From the NCBI GenBank assembly GCA_018267515.1, contig JAFDYJ010000020.1, positions 1 through 50,897 on the forward strand: a stretch of 50,897 nucleotides of DNA. Direction: 5' to 3'. The notes beneath the pieces were generated by a model, which was given only the letters and a program-made list of their open reading frames with translations, did no database searches and was not told where the DNA came from. The translations under genes and the position numbers were made by a program. Each line of letters opens with the position of its first letter. The first letter of the stretch is position 1. Below are positions 1 through 10,044 of the stretch, piece by piece. The DNA is from Bacteroidota bacterium (lineage in GTDB: Bacteria; Bacteroidota; Bacteroidia; Chitinophagales; Chitinophagaceae).

Positions 1-345
1 GGGCATTATAAAGGCATTGATGAAAGAATACGGGAACATTTTGTGACCAGAGAAATTTCTATCGGAGACTATGTATTAAGCGGCGGCGAATTAGCGGCGG
101 CAGTACTGGTGGACGCTATAGGCAGAATTATTCCCGGCGTTTTGAATGATGAGACCTCTGCTCTATTCGATTCTTTCCAGGATAACTTATTAGCTCCGCC
201 GGTTTATACCCGGCCTGAAGATTTTCGTGGTTGGAAAGTTCCGGATATCTTACTCAGTGGCGATCATAAAAAAATTTATGAGTGGCGGCAGGAACAATCA
301 TTGAAAAGAACCAGTGAAAGAAGACCTGGTTTAGAAAGTGAATAA
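1..345 (+). CDS. trmD: tRNA (guanine-N1)-methyltransferase, C-terminal part (5' end outside window)
   Basis: The reading frame is open from the first base and ends at a TAA at 343-345, so only the last 114 codons are present. The translated start [10 protein letters not shown] and the following [16 protein letters not shown] are the conserved core of TrmD, which methylates N1 of G37 in tRNAs using S-adenosylmethionine and acts as a cytosolic dimer. The YVLSGGE stretch belongs to the trefoil-knot SAM site, and the tail ([20 protein letters not shown], then the D-H-K-x-I-x-x-W-R helix) is the family's C-terminal tRNA-binding part. The GTG at position 43 is an internal valine, not a start. It is convergent with the next gene. 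Confidence 0.95.
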   Translation, partial: GHYKGIDERIREHFVTREISIGDYVLSGGELAAAVLVDAIGRIIPGVLNDETSALFDSFQDNLLAPPVYTRPEDFRGWKVPDILLSGDHKKIYEWRQEQSLKRTSERRPGLESE

Positions 346-482
346 CGCTTCTCTCCACGTTTTAAGTACTGATTATTTATTAAATCTTAAAAGACTTAAC
401 AAAATATTCATTGAATAAATTGAAGGTCTAATCATAAAGTTCTTCTGCACGATGGTAAATCCCGCCGGAGGAACTCAGGGGC

Positions 483-513
483 AAAAAAAGAGCCCCGCTA
501 AGAATAGCAGGGC
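483..513 (-). terminator. Rho-independent terminator of the GH18-deacetylase-GT2 gene
   Basis: Read on the minus strand, an 8-bp GC-rich stem (492-499 paired with 506-513, one G-T wobble, 6-nt loop) is followed directly by a run of seven T (483-489). It lies about 40 bp past the stop codon of the minus-strand gene ending at 556. Confidence 0.8.
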
Positions 514-555
514 GTCACCCTTAACCATACGAAACCAAGAAGTTGATCAGATCCT

Positions 556-3500
556 TTATAATCTTTTTACGGGCACAGGTTCCGGTGTTCCCATCTTATT
601 AATAAAAACTACATTACCGGTTCTGTTTAGCGAACTCCATCCCTGTCCCTCTCCCTTTATTGCTTTAATAAATGATCTGAATAATATTACGTACATCAGA
701 AAGCGATATACAAACCGCTGCGGTATCAGCCACAGCAATCGAATTAATTTTTCTTTTTCAAATGCAAAAGCCATTACTGAAACAGACACATCCACCAGCA
801 TAAACATCCCGTAATACAACAATATCATATGAAGACTATCCGGGTCATTCCAGAAAAAATAAATACTTGAAAAGAAAATCAGGTCGGCAACAGGTGCCAA
901 TATGGGAATGAGGATCTGAAATAATAAAATATTGGGTAAGGAAATCATGCCAAACGCTTTGTACCTGGGATTGAAACAGGCATCCCTGTTTTTCCAAAAA
1001 CTTTGCATTACGCCATAGCTCCAGCGGAAACGCTGTTTCATAAACTGCTGCAATGTTTCTGGCGCCTCTGTCAAAGCAATAGCATCCGGGCAATTGCGAA
1101 CGACACCTCCATTTCGCAATAATCTCATAGTAAGATCACAATCTTCAGCTAATGTGTCGGTCATAAATCCACCGGCTTGTTCAATAGATGATTTCCGGAA
1201 TGCCCCAATAGCTCCCGGGATGACCGTAATACAATTGAAATAATCAAATGCAAGACGATCAAAATTTTGTGCTGTGGTATATTCGATAGATTGCCAGTAA
1301 GTAAGAATATTTCTCCGGTTGCCCACTTTTACATTTCCTGCCACTGCTGCTACATTTGAATCTTTGAAATACTTCATCAGTTTGCCAACTGCATCCGGCA
1401 TCAATTGGGTGTCGGCATCAATGCAAACAACATAATTGCCTGAACAGTTTGAAATTCCAAAATTCAGAGCTGAAGCTTTTCCTCCATTGGGTTTGGTAAG
1501 TATCTGCACCTTCGGATGATTTTCGAAAGCGCTGAGCACTTCCCTGTATGTATTGTCCCTTGATCCATCGTCAACAAAAACGATTTCAAAATCAGGATAA
1601 TCCTGAAGTAATAAATTTTTCAGTGTTTTAACGGCATTCACTTCTTCATTATAAGCAGGGACGATGATGCTTACTTTATTGGCTAATGTCCCGGTTAAAA
1701 TCTTTTTCTCTTTTTGTGATTTACGATATTGCAGAATTGCTAATAATGCCATAGAAGCAATCCGGAGGAATCCTAAAATAATAGCTAACCAGAAGGATGC
1801 ATAAAGGAAGCGGGTAAGCCAATAAACAAAGGAGGTCACCACACTATTCATTCTTACCAGGTCACTATGCACGGGAGGCATGATGGCATCTTTCGGCAAT
1901 TTCAGAAGATTAGCTACCGTAGTAAACTGTACACCTTTGTTTCTAAAATACTGAATAAGCCGTGGCAGCACTTCTACAGTTGCTTCCCTGTTACCGCCGG
2001 CATCATGCAACAGGATAATCCCTTTATCCGGATGCGCTTCATATTGATGAACGACACCATTATATATACTGTCAGCGGTTATTCCCGGCTTCCAGTCATT
2101 GGGATCAATACTTTCACCAACCGTATAATATCCTTTTTGTTTACTGATCATCAGTGGTTTTAATTCTTCGGCCCGGGTAGGTTGTGCATCCGCATTATAA
2201 GGAGCCCTGAATAAAATAGTACTTCTGCCGGTTGCAGCTTCAATTAACAAGCGGGTAGCTTCCATTTCCGTTACTGCCCGGCCGTCACTGACTTCGGCAA
2301 TATTGGGATGTGAAAATGTATGATTACCGATTTCAAAACCATCCCTGTTTATTCTTTTTAACAACGGAAGATTGGATTCAGCATTCATTCCAATCACAAA
2401 AAATGCAGCAGGTACTTTTTCTTTTTCCAGGATGTCAAGAATGCGGGGAGTATACTCCGGGTCGGGACCATCATCAAAAGTAAAAAGCACCTGGTTGTGC
2501 ACCTGTCCAAAACATTTAATAAAATACCTGGTAGGCAACTGACGGTAGGTCTCTTCACTAACCAGGTTTTCAGAGTCATCTTTTTCAACATCAATAATAC
2601 CTTTCTGTGGATCATTCTTCACATCCAGGATTTCGCCATTCCCTTTAAAGTCCGGTTTATCGGTTTCCATATCAATACTTCCCAGTACGGCAAAATCAAA
2701 TGGTGATTTTTTCAAAGCTTCATCACTTAAGTCTCTGCTGTAAAAATCCCAGATGCGTTCATCTTCTGATCCTAATCTCCATAAGGCTACTCCTGCAGTG
2801 CTATATTCATCTGCAAAACGCATGGTATTAAAATTTCCCCCGGCATCAATGAAAGATACAGTATGGTGAACTTTATTATAATCGGTGTATCCGAAAGAGC
2901 AGTTATAAGAATCATTATCAAAATCTATGGTAGCATTGAATTCTTTGGCAAGTGATAATGCCTGCTGGTAAGTAACGGTTTCGGCGTCTCCATCATCCGG
3001 CCAGTCGTAGCCATAAGCAGCCATACATAAAACAACTTTTTCCGAAGGCACTTCCCTGGCAATTTTATCTAATTCTTTTTCAATCCAGCGTTGTTCACTT
3101 ACCGGACCGGGAACGCTGGTGGAATAATGCTGGTCATAAGCCATGAAAAAGAGATAATCGTTATACCGGGAAAGTTCCTTAACATGAAAATCTTCATTAT
3201 CCGGCATGATATCCTGGGTTACTAAAAGATTATTTTTATGAAGTGAGTCACTCAGCTCTTTCATAAAGACATCCATGGCCCCGATGGTTCTGTCATTTTT
3301 TATTTCTTCAAAATCAATATTAATACCCTGGAACTGGTTTTTCTTTAAAGTAGCCAGGATACTGGCAAGCAGTTTATTTCTCTTTGCCTTATTAAGCAAA
3401 ACCCGGGATAACAAATCTGAATCAAAATTGCCATCTTCATTTTTCAGATTTACATTACTGAGCATCGGTAGAATTCTCACATGATTCTGTTTCATCAATG

Positions 3501-4026
3501 AGAGCACATCGGGATCAATATTTGAAATCAACGTATCCGTGTTGGCATCTATAAAAAACCACTCCGGCAGTACCGTGTTCAATTCAGAAATATGGTCTTG
3601 TAATGAATAAAGCGCCTGCGGATCCCAATCCACATAGAAGGCGGCACGAATGCGGGTTGTTTTCTTATTTTCAAAATCAGCTGCTTTCTTTTTTTCTGCT
3701 GTAGCAAGCAAGCTGTTTTGTTGTTTCACTTTCAAAAAAGCATCAATACCACCCCGATATTTCCGGGCTTCTTTTTTTGTCAATCCCCTGGGGTGAACCG
3801 GGTCAATTTTATTGTAATCTGTTTTTGACAAACCGGGTAAAACAGGTTTGGGATCCCTGGCCAATGTAATCCAGACAATGGGAACCATTAATAATATAAA
3901 GAAGAGAGAAATCCTGCCGATCCACTTAAAAGTGTTCCAACGCAGTTTTGATGAGGTTTGAAATATCTGTTTATCTGAGCTCATGGCTTCGTAAGGTTTG
4001 ATAAAAATAGACAAGCTCCGATCCAA
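556..4026 (-). CDS. Trifunctional fusion: GH18-like domain, polysaccharide deacetylase (CE4) and family 2 glycosyltransferase
   Basis: The 1156-residue protein looks like a one-chain machine for making and trimming an N-acetylglucosamine-type exopolysaccharide. A membrane segment lies near residues 35-55. A GH18-like (chitinase-fold) domain covers about 125-440, with GINIDFEEI near 232-241 carrying the DxE catalytic signature. A NodB/CE4 deacetylase covers about 505-720, with the metal-binding TFDDGPDPEY near 512, GNHTFSHPN near 564 and LLHDAGGNR near 672. Another membrane segment lies near 735-760. A GT2 domain covers about 780-1010 (IIVPAYNEE, DADTQ, AEDCD, QxxRW as QRFRW), and hydrophobic helices follow. 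The GT2 part resembles PgaC/hyaluronan-synthase-type processive enzymes, and the CE4 plus GH18 pairing resembles the logic of PgaB. The polymer is not known from sequence. A clear terminator follows. Confidence 0.88.
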   Translation of the reverse strand: MDRSLSIFIKPYEAMSSDKQIFQTSSKLRWNTFKWIGRISLFFILLMVPIVWITLARDPKPVLPGLSKTDYNKIDPVHPRGLTKKEARKYRGGIDAFLKVKQQNSLLATAEKKKAADFENKKTTRIRAAFYVDWDPQALYSLQDHISELNTVLPEWFFIDANTDTLISNIDPDVLSLMKQNHVRILPMLSNVNLKNEDGNFDSDLLSRVLLNKAKRNKLLASILATLKKNQFQGINIDFEEIKNDRTIGAMDVFMKELSDSLHKNNLLVTQDIMPDNEDFHVKELSRYNDYLFFMAYDQHYSTSVPGPVSEQRWIEKELDKIAREVPSEKVVLCMAAYGYDWPDDGDAETVTYQQALSLAKEFNATIDFDNDSYNCSFGYTDYNKVHHTVSFIDAGGNFNTMRFADEYSTAGVALWRLGSEDERIWDFYSRDLSDEALKKSPFDFAVLGSIDMETDKPDFKGNGEILDVKNDPQKGIIDVEKDDSENLVSEETYRQLPTRYFIKCFGQVHNQVLFTFDDGPDPEYTPRILDILEKEKVPAAFFVIGMNAESNLPLLKRINRDGFEIGNHTFSHPNIAEVSDGRAVTEMEATRLLIEAATGRSTILFRAPYNADAQPTRAEELKPLMISKQKGYYTVGESIDPNDWKPGITADSIYNGVVHQYEAHPDKGIILLHDAGGNREATVEVLPRLIQYFRNKGVQFTTVANLLKLPKDAIMPPVHSDLVRMNSVVTSFVYWLTRFLYASFWLAIILGFLRIASMALLAILQYRKSQKEKKILTGTLANKVSIIVPAYNEEVNAVKTLKNLLLQDYPDFEIVFVDDGSRDNTYREVLSAFENHPKVQILTKPNGGKASALNFGISNCSGNYVVCIDADTQLMPDAVGKLMKYFKDSNVAAVAGNVKVGNRRNILTYWQSIEYTTAQNFDRLAFDYFNCITVIPGAIGAFRKSSIEQAGGFMTDTLAEDCDLTMRLLRNGGVVRNCPDAIALTEAPETLQQFMKQRFRWSYGVMQSFWKNRDACFNPRYKAFGMISLPNILLFQILIPILAPVADLIFFSSIYFFWNDPDSLHMILLYYGMFMLVDVSVSVMAFAFEKEKLIRLLWLIPQRFVYRFLMYVILFRSFIKAIKGEGQGWSSLNRTGNVVFINKMGTPEPVPVKRL

Positions 4027-4200
4027 ATGATGTTATCCGGTGGTTAACAGCAGTTAACCCCGGGTTAATGGCAAAATCCGGGTTATGAAAATAAAAGAAG
4101 GGAAAATGAATCCGAAAACGTTTGATTTATTATATTTCATTTCACTCATAAACAGTTTAAAAAAAATTACTGAAATTGCAATTCAACAAACCTAACTACC

Positions 4201-5631
4201 ATGAGTTCCAACCGCAGAAAATTTCTCCGTAATCTCACAATTGGCGCCGGTGCATTAACCGTTAGTATCCCTTCTCTGGCAGAAGTTAAGAAGGATGAAG
4301 AAGATCTCCGGGATACATCTGGTACCGGTATTCAACATTTTAATATGTGCGGCTATGCTGCACCCAAAATTGAAACGGTTCGTGTAGGCATAGTGGGACT
4401 TGGTATGCGTGGATCTGAGGCAGTGCGAAGGTTGAGTTACATTGATGGTTTGGAAATAACAGCTCTTTGCGATAAATACCCGGACCGGGTGGCAAAATCG
4501 CAACTCATATTGGAGAAAATGCAACGACCTAAAGCGAAAGAGTATAGCGGCGATGAAGGCTATAAAGCACTTTGTGAGAGCAAAGATGTTGATTTGGTTT
4601 ATACCCCCACTCCCTGGGCTTTACATACACCGGTTTCTCTTTATGCAATGAGAAACGGGAAGCATGCTGCCACTGAAGTTAATGCGGGAAAAACCGTTGA
4701 TCAATGCTGGGAACTGGTTGAAACATCAGAGAAAACAAAAAAACACCTGATGATGCTGGAGAATTGTTGTTATGATTTTTTTGAGCTGCTCACTTTAAAT
4801 ATGGCCCGCAATGGGTTATTTGGTGAACTGATACATGGAGAAGGTGCCTATATTCATGATCTCTCCAGGGAATATTTATTCAACAAAAATGCATATGCAG
4901 ATATGTGGAGGCTCAAAGAGAACATCGGCAAAAACGGGAACCTGTATCCCACTCACGGATTGGGACCCATTGCTCAGTGCATGAATATTAACCGGGGAGA
5001 TAAACTTAACTACCTGGTAAGTATGAGTTCCATTGATTTCACATTAGGCGATCTGGCAAAAGAAAAAGCAGCTAAAGATGATTTCTTTAAACCTTATACC
5101 GGCAAATCCTACCGGGGAAATATGAATACGACCAGCATCCGCACTTACAAGGGAAAAACTATTATGCTGCAGCATGATGTATCCTCTTTGCGGCCTTATT
5201 CAAGGATTCATTTGCTGAGCGGGACAAAAGGTGCTGCTCAAAAATATCCGGAGCCGGCACGAATTGCTTTCGGGCATAGCTGGATTAAAGAAGAAGAATT
5301 AAAAGATCTGTACGACAAATATTCACCTCCTATTGTGAAGCATATCGGCACTATTGCAAAAGATGTAGGCGGACATGGCGGAATGGATTTCATGATGGAT
5401 TGGAGATTGATTGATTGCTTAAGAAACGGATTACCTCTTGACCAGGATGTTTATGATGCTGCTACCTGGAGCAGTATTTTTCATCTTAGCCAGTTGTCCG
5501 TAAATGGTAAATCTAAACCTGTTGATGTTCCGGATTTCACCCGGGGCGCCTGGAAAACAAATAAGCCTCATGACATGACATTGGATGGAGGGGCCACAAC
5601 CGGTGTCCGGCAGGTCAAGGGTAAACAATGA
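4201..5631 (+). CDS. GH109-like Gfo/Idh/MocA family protein, probable NAD-dependent alpha-N-acetylgalactosaminidase, Tat-exported
   Basis: The 476-residue protein begins with a twin-arginine signal (NRRKFLRN followed by a hydrophobic stretch), so it is probably exported folded with its cofactor. The Rossmann fold starts near residue 60 with VGIVGLGMRGSEAV, the NAD(P)-binding glycine motif. Conserved stretches such as ALCDKYPDRV, the LMMLENCCYDFFEL segment, GEGAYIHDL and YPTHGLGPIAQ match what I recall of glycoside hydrolase family 109, in which a bound NAD drives an oxidation-elimination-reduction cycle. The Gfo/Idh/MocA assignment is firm. The GH109 substrate is by family likeness only; other sugars are possible. 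It is divergent from the GH18-deacetylase-GT2 gene across 174 bp, in which I find no convincing promoter. Confidence 0.85.
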   Translation: MSSNRRKFLRNLTIGAGALTVSIPSLAEVKKDEEDLRDTSGTGIQHFNMCGYAAPKIETVRVGIVGLGMRGSEAVRRLSYIDGLEITALCDKYPDRVAKSQLILEKMQRPKAKEYSGDEGYKALCESKDVDLVYTPTPWALHTPVSLYAMRNGKHAATEVNAGKTVDQCWELVETSEKTKKHLMMLENCCYDFFELLTLNMARNGLFGELIHGEGAYIHDLSREYLFNKNAYADMWRLKENIGKNGNLYPTHGLGPIAQCMNINRGDKLNYLVSMSSIDFTLGDLAKEKAAKDDFFKPYTGKSYRGNMNTTSIRTYKGKTIMLQHDVSSLRPYSRIHLLSGTKGAAQKYPEPARIAFGHSWIKEEELKDLYDKYSPPIVKHIGTIAKDVGGHGGMDFMMDWRLIDCLRNGLPLDQDVYDAATWSSIFHLSQLSVNGKSKPVDVPDFTRGAWKTNKPHDMTLDGGATTGVRQVKGKQ

Positions 5632-5684
5632 TCTGAAACTTATTGGTAAAATTGTACAGGTGATAATTTGATTCTGAAACCCGT

Positions 5685-6662
5685 TCAGTTATTAAATTTT
5701 ATAACTTCAAAATCGGATCCTTTTATATTTCCCATTGAGTGTAATTCATCGTTATTCCACCTTTCGTCCGGGGCTCCGGATATGAAAAGATTACTACCAA
5801 TATCAGCAAGAATAACTCCGTATTTTTTCATTGCTTTTAAAATCACTTGCACTTTCTGAGGATAACCACTGATATCAAAATTGTTTTTCAATCTTAGCTT
5901 GGCGCCAAAGGGTAAACCATATTGTCCTCCTGTACCATTAACCTTATGCCTTGCAGGAGTAATATAAGAAGGCTTTACTAGTCCTCTTGCTAAAGTGAAT
6001 CGAATGGCATGATCAATCACGCCCTTTTCAATTTCATCATAACGCACCAATCCGGGAAAAATCGGAAGACCTGCGGCATCGGCTGATGTCCATCCTTCCG
6101 GGCGAAGATCGTTGGATTGAAGATTAAACACTGCACCTGAAGAAGCACCCCATGCATCACCCTCTACACCGGCATTATATAACTCGTAAAGCATTTTATT
6201 TTCGATATCAACAGCAATAACGTGAGCATCGCCGGCACCATTTCCTTCAATGGGAGCGTTTAAAGGAATGGGGAAAGGACCGGGATCACTTTCATCTCCG
6301 TAATTTCCATCGTTGTTATCTGCCCTGTAAACCACCGGGATTTTAGCCTGATCAGAGCAAACCACTACATAAGGTATCCCGATAGGAGCGCCATCCCAGG
6401 TACCACTTCCAAAATCAGGATGAAGCCCCGTAGATGAAAACTGTGCAATGATTTGTTGGCTATACGGATCTACAGGGGCACCTGATATATCCTTATTCCA
6501 GGGATTATCGGATGGAAAAATTGCAATGTCTTCAGCGGCCGGTTTTGTTGCTGAACAATGGCCGGAATGATTGACTGAATTTTTTTTACATGAGCTAAAC
6601 AGGACTACTATCAGGTAGTAGAACATGATGAGAAGAAGGTTTAATAAAAATGTTTTTTTCAT
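5685..6662 (-). CDS. Predicted lipoprotein of unknown function
   Basis: This 325-residue protein starts with a hydrophobic signal and a lipobox-like LFSSC (cysteine near residue 25), so it is probably a membrane-anchored lipoprotein. The mature part opens with FPSDNPWNKDIS and is rich in Asp, Gly and Pro, with segments such as DAHVIAVD, HAIRFTLAR and a C-terminal NLFISGAPDERWNNDEL. I do not recognise a named domain. The even spread of conserved-looking aromatic and acidic residues suggests a secreted enzyme or binding protein, but nothing identifies a reaction. It converges with the GH109-like gene (53 bp apart) and lies 97 bp downstream of the BNR protein on the same strand, separated from it by a terminator. 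Confidence 0.7.
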   Translation of the reverse strand: MKKTFLLNLLLIMFYYLIVVLFSSCKKNSVNHSGHCSATKPAAEDIAIFPSDNPWNKDISGAPVDPYSQQIIAQFSSTGLHPDFGSGTWDGAPIGIPYVVVCSDQAKIPVVYRADNNDGNYGDESDPGPFPIPLNAPIEGNGAGDAHVIAVDIENKMLYELYNAGVEGDAWGASSGAVFNLQSNDLRPEGWTSADAAGLPIFPGLVRYDEIEKGVIDHAIRFTLARGLVKPSYITPARHKVNGTGGQYGLPFGAKLRLKNNFDISGYPQKVQVILKAMKKYGVILADIGSNLFISGAPDERWNNDELHSMGNIKGSDFEVIKFNN

Positions 6663-6673
6663 AAGCGCAGATT

Positions 6674-6710
6674 AAAATAAAAACGGCTGAATGTTGTTAT
6701 CATTCAGCCG
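6674..6710 (-). terminator. Rho-independent terminator after the BNR-repeat gene
   Basis: A perfect 10-bp inverted repeat (6684-6693 and 6701-6710, 7-nt loop) is followed on the minus strand by a T-rich run. It lies about 50 bp past the stop of the gene ending at 6760, and so separates it from the downstream lipoprotein gene. Confidence 0.8.
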
Positions 6711-6759
6711 AAAATATTATGCCGTGAATTTGATTTTCTTATAGGAAAATCACTTTTAC

Positions 6760-9700
6760 TCAGTCTTTTTTTACCCCAATTACCGGTAGTGATTTTTCAT
6801 GAATCATCTGGTTCAGTTTGCTCACATCATCACTCATAATTTTTTTCAGTTTATTTAGTTGCACATTAATTAATGGCTCCAGTTCTGTATATGCATCTTT
6901 TGCCTGTTGGGAAAGTCCCGATGATCCGGCTGATGCTGCATTGTAAATACTCGATAATTTATCATCCAGCCTGATTGGGAAATTCAATACATCCTGGCTG
7001 CTCTTAGCTTTGGTTTGATGCAAAGCTTCTTCCACAGCAGTCATTTGTTTATTGATGGTATCCATCTCATGCTTTACTTCTTTCGGCATTCCTCTGCCTA
7101 CCCTTCCGCTGAATTCATTCATCTGTTGCCGTACATCACGGATGTTTTTAATCGCTTTCATCACCTCAGATGATTTATCACGAAGAGTGATGAGAAAATT
7201 AAATTGCTCGTCATATTCTGCCTGTGAAGTTTTATAATTCGGATCGGCTACTATTGTGAATGGAACCTCCACTGAATCTGAACCGGATTTGAATTCTGCA
7301 AAATAATTCCCGGGTGCTGCTTTAGGCCCGCCAATGAATCCATTCCATAATATTAAACCATCCACTCTTTCTGCCTGAGGATAATTCATATCCCATTCAA
7401 ACTGGTTCATGCCATTTACCACATCTATCTTTTCCGATTGAGCGGCGCCGAACCTGCCGCCCCCCATACCACCTCCGGCTCCACCACCCCTTGCTGTAGT
7501 AGAAAATGTTTTTATTTTTTTCTTATTCTTATCCATTATCGCAATGGAAAGTTTCGTTGAATCATTAGCATTTTTCATATAATAATTAAATACCACGCCA
7601 TTCGGAGGATTCATGCCTACATTGGCTAATGTACCTCCCCCAAACCCTCTGAAACTAAACCTTCCTCCCCCGGGCATACGATAAGCCGGATTTACACTAA
7701 ACACATGAAGGTTTTTATTGAGTACATCATTGTTCTTTTCCTGCAACACAGTAAGATCATCAAGAATGTAAAGGCTTCTTCCCTGTGTTCCTACAATTAA
7801 ATCATTATTCTTAATTGCCAGATCAACAATGGGAACAATAGGAAGATTCAACTGAAAAGGTTTCCAGTTAGCGCCATCATCATAAGAAATATACATTCCA
7901 TATTCTGTACCTGCATATAACAAACCCGGACGTTTACGGTCAGCCCGAAGGCATCTTGCAAAATGCATAGGATCTATTCCATTTACAATCAGCTTCCAGG
8001 TTTTTCCGTAGTCTTCGGTTTTGTAGATATAGGATTTAAAATCATCCAGTTTATATCGGGTACCCACAAAATAAGCTGCTCCCTTTTTAAACGGATCCAC
8101 CTCGATGCAATTCCACATCATCCATTTCGGCGCATCCTTTGGAGTTACATTTTCCCAATTCTTGCCTCCATCTTTACTTACAGAAACAACACCATCATCA
8201 CTACCTGTCCACAGCAAATCTTTTTCCAGCCAGCTTTCTGTGGCATAGAAAATAGTGCAATAATATTCCACACTGGTATTGTCCTGTGTAATCGGCCCGC
8301 CGCTGGAAGCTTGTTTGCTTTTATCATTAGTAGTAAGATCAGGAGAAATCATCTGCCATGTTTTTCCTTCATCTTCCGTTGCGAACAAATGATTACCTGC
8401 GGCGTATAATTTCCGTGGATTGTTAGGTGAAAAGAAAATCGGGTAATTCCATTGAAACCTGTATTTAGCAGCTTCGGCACCGGCACCCATATTATCAATA
8501 GGCCATACATTGATCATGCGGCTTTCGCCGGTACGGTGATCCAGTCTTTGCAATAAGCCCTGGTAATTTCCACCGTAAGTAATATCAGGATTCAATGGGT
8601 CTGCAACGATATATCCGCTTTCACTTCCTGCAGCTTCTTCCATATCCTCTGCAGTAATTCCAAATCCATAGGTTCTGCTTTTTATTCTGAATGCGCCATT
8701 ATCCTGTTGCGGCGCCAATACCCTGTAAGGAAATGCATTGTCGGTGCTGACACGATAAGTCTGAACAGTTGGTTGATTTAAGTAAGTACTCCAACTGGCA
8801 CCGCCATTAAAGCTTACCTGGCCACCACCATCATCAGCTACAATCATCCGGTTAGGATCTTCCGGGTCAATCCACAAATCATGATGATCGCCATGGGGCG
8901 TTTGCATACCCTGGAAAGTTCTGCCGCCATCATTGCTGCGCATGAAACCAACATTAGGGCAATATACCCTGTTTTCATTTTTTGGATCCACAAAAATTTT
9001 TGTGTAGTACCAGGCCCGCTGCCGGACATTATTATCGTTGCTGGTAAGCGTCCAGGTTTCACCGGCATCTGCACTCATGAAAACCCCACCGTCTTTATTT
9101 TCAATGATGGAATAAATTTTATCAGTATTAGATGGCGCTACTGCCACACCTACTATTCCCCATGTTCCTTTAGGCAGTCCTTTATTGGCAGTAATATTTT
9201 TCCATGTTTCACCACCGTCAGTGCTTTTCCATAATCCGCTTCCTTCTCCACCACTTTCTAATGAATAGGGAGTTCTTATCAATCTCCACATGCCGGCATA
9301 AAATACTTTGGGGTTACCGGGCTCCATTACCAGGTCACTACATCCTGTTTGATCGTTTACAAATAAAACTCTTTTCCAGTTTTTACCGCCATCAGTTGTT
9401 TTATAAACGCCACGTTCCTGGTTGGGTCCGAATAAATGGCCCATCACTGCTACCCAAACTATATCCGGGTTTTTTGGATGTATAACAATGCGAATGATAT
9501 GTCTGCCATCTCTTAAACCGATATCTGTCCAGGTCTTTCCGCCATCATCGCTGCGCCACATACCTCCCAAGCCTTCACTTACATTTCCTCTCATGGTGTT
9601 TTCTCCTTCGCCTACATAAATCACTTCATCGTCACTGGGAGCTACAGCCACGGCGCCGATACTTCCTCCATAATATTTATCGGAAATATTTTTCCAATTA

Positions 9701-9960
9701 TTTCCGCCATCGGTAGTTTTCCAAACGCCTCCGCCGGTAGCGCCGAAATAAAATGTATTCCGGTCTTTATAACTGCCCGCCACTGCGGCACTCCTACCGC
9801 CACGAAATGGGCCAATAAGACGAAAATCAGTTTTAGAATAAAAAATGGAATCTGTGTTCACACTTGCCGTAGGTTTGGCAGGCGCCTGGTTTTGTTTTTT
9901 TCTTTGTGCTGATACGCTGAAAAACGAAACAGCAAAAAGAATAAATAGGATTTTTCTCAT
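6760..9960 (-). CDS. Secreted BNR/Asp-box repeat protein (sortilin/VPS10-like beta-propeller, often labelled glycosyl hydrolase)
   Basis: The 1066-residue protein has a signal peptide (MRKILFILFAVSFFSVSAQ) and then a long beta-propeller region. I count about eleven Asp-box motifs of the form S/T-x-D-x-G-x-T/N-W, for example TTDGGNNWKN, SDDGGKTWTD, STDGGETWKN, SKDGGKNWEN and SYDDGANWKP. These lie between about residues 80 and 700 and fit two stacked propellers, as in sortilin-type or xyloglucanase-type folds. The C-terminal third has glycine-rich loops near residues 730-830, a beta-sandwich-like stretch and a helical tail (about 900-1066). No catalytic pair can be assigned, so enzyme activity is unproven; many such proteins in Bacteroidota are annotated only as BNR-repeat hydrolases. 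It is divergent from adenine deaminase across 84 bp. Confidence 0.85.
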   Translation of the reverse strand: MRKILFILFAVSFFSVSAQRKKQNQAPAKPTASVNTDSIFYSKTDFRLIGPFRGGRSAAVAGSYKDRNTFYFGATGGGVWKTTDGGNNWKNISDKYYGGSIGAVAVAPSDDEVIYVGEGENTMRGNVSEGLGGMWRSDDGGKTWTDIGLRDGRHIIRIVIHPKNPDIVWVAVMGHLFGPNQERGVYKTTDGGKNWKRVLFVNDQTGCSDLVMEPGNPKVFYAGMWRLIRTPYSLESGGEGSGLWKSTDGGETWKNITANKGLPKGTWGIVGVAVAPSNTDKIYSIIENKDGGVFMSADAGETWTLTSNDNNVRQRAWYYTKIFVDPKNENRVYCPNVGFMRSNDGGRTFQGMQTPHGDHHDLWIDPEDPNRMIVADDGGGQVSFNGGASWSTYLNQPTVQTYRVSTDNAFPYRVLAPQQDNGAFRIKSRTYGFGITAEDMEEAAGSESGYIVADPLNPDITYGGNYQGLLQRLDHRTGESRMINVWPIDNMGAGAEAAKYRFQWNYPIFFSPNNPRKLYAAGNHLFATEDEGKTWQMISPDLTTNDKSKQASSGGPITQDNTSVEYYCTIFYATESWLEKDLLWTGSDDGVVSVSKDGGKNWENVTPKDAPKWMMWNCIEVDPFKKGAAYFVGTRYKLDDFKSYIYKTEDYGKTWKLIVNGIDPMHFARCLRADRKRPGLLYAGTEYGMYISYDDGANWKPFQLNLPIVPIVDLAIKNNDLIVGTQGRSLYILDDLTVLQEKNNDVLNKNLHVFSVNPAYRMPGGGRFSFRGFGGGTLANVGMNPPNGVVFNYYMKNANDSTKLSIAIMDKNKKKIKTFSTTARGGGAGGGMGGGRFGAAQSEKIDVVNGMNQFEWDMNYPQAERVDGLILWNGFIGGPKAAPGNYFAEFKSGSDSVEVPFTIVADPNYKTSQAEYDEQFNFLITLRDKSSEVMKAIKNIRDVRQQMNEFSGRVGRGMPKEVKHEMDTINKQMTAVEEALHQTKAKSSQDVLNFPIRLDDKLSSIYNAASAGSSGLSQQAKDAYTELEPLINVQLNKLKKIMSDDVSKLNQMIHEKSLPVIGVKKD

Positions 9961-10044
9961 AACAGTTATTGTTTAATTTTTTGGTTCCAATAAGGATTTG
10001 AAGTTAGGAATTTAACTTTAACTTCATCAAATATTAAAACAATA

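Noticed and set aside
452..814. Plus-strand open frame of 120 codons
   Set aside because: It lies largely antisense to the 3' end of the GH18-deacetylase-GT2 gene and runs through that gene's terminator, and its sequence looks like no protein family.
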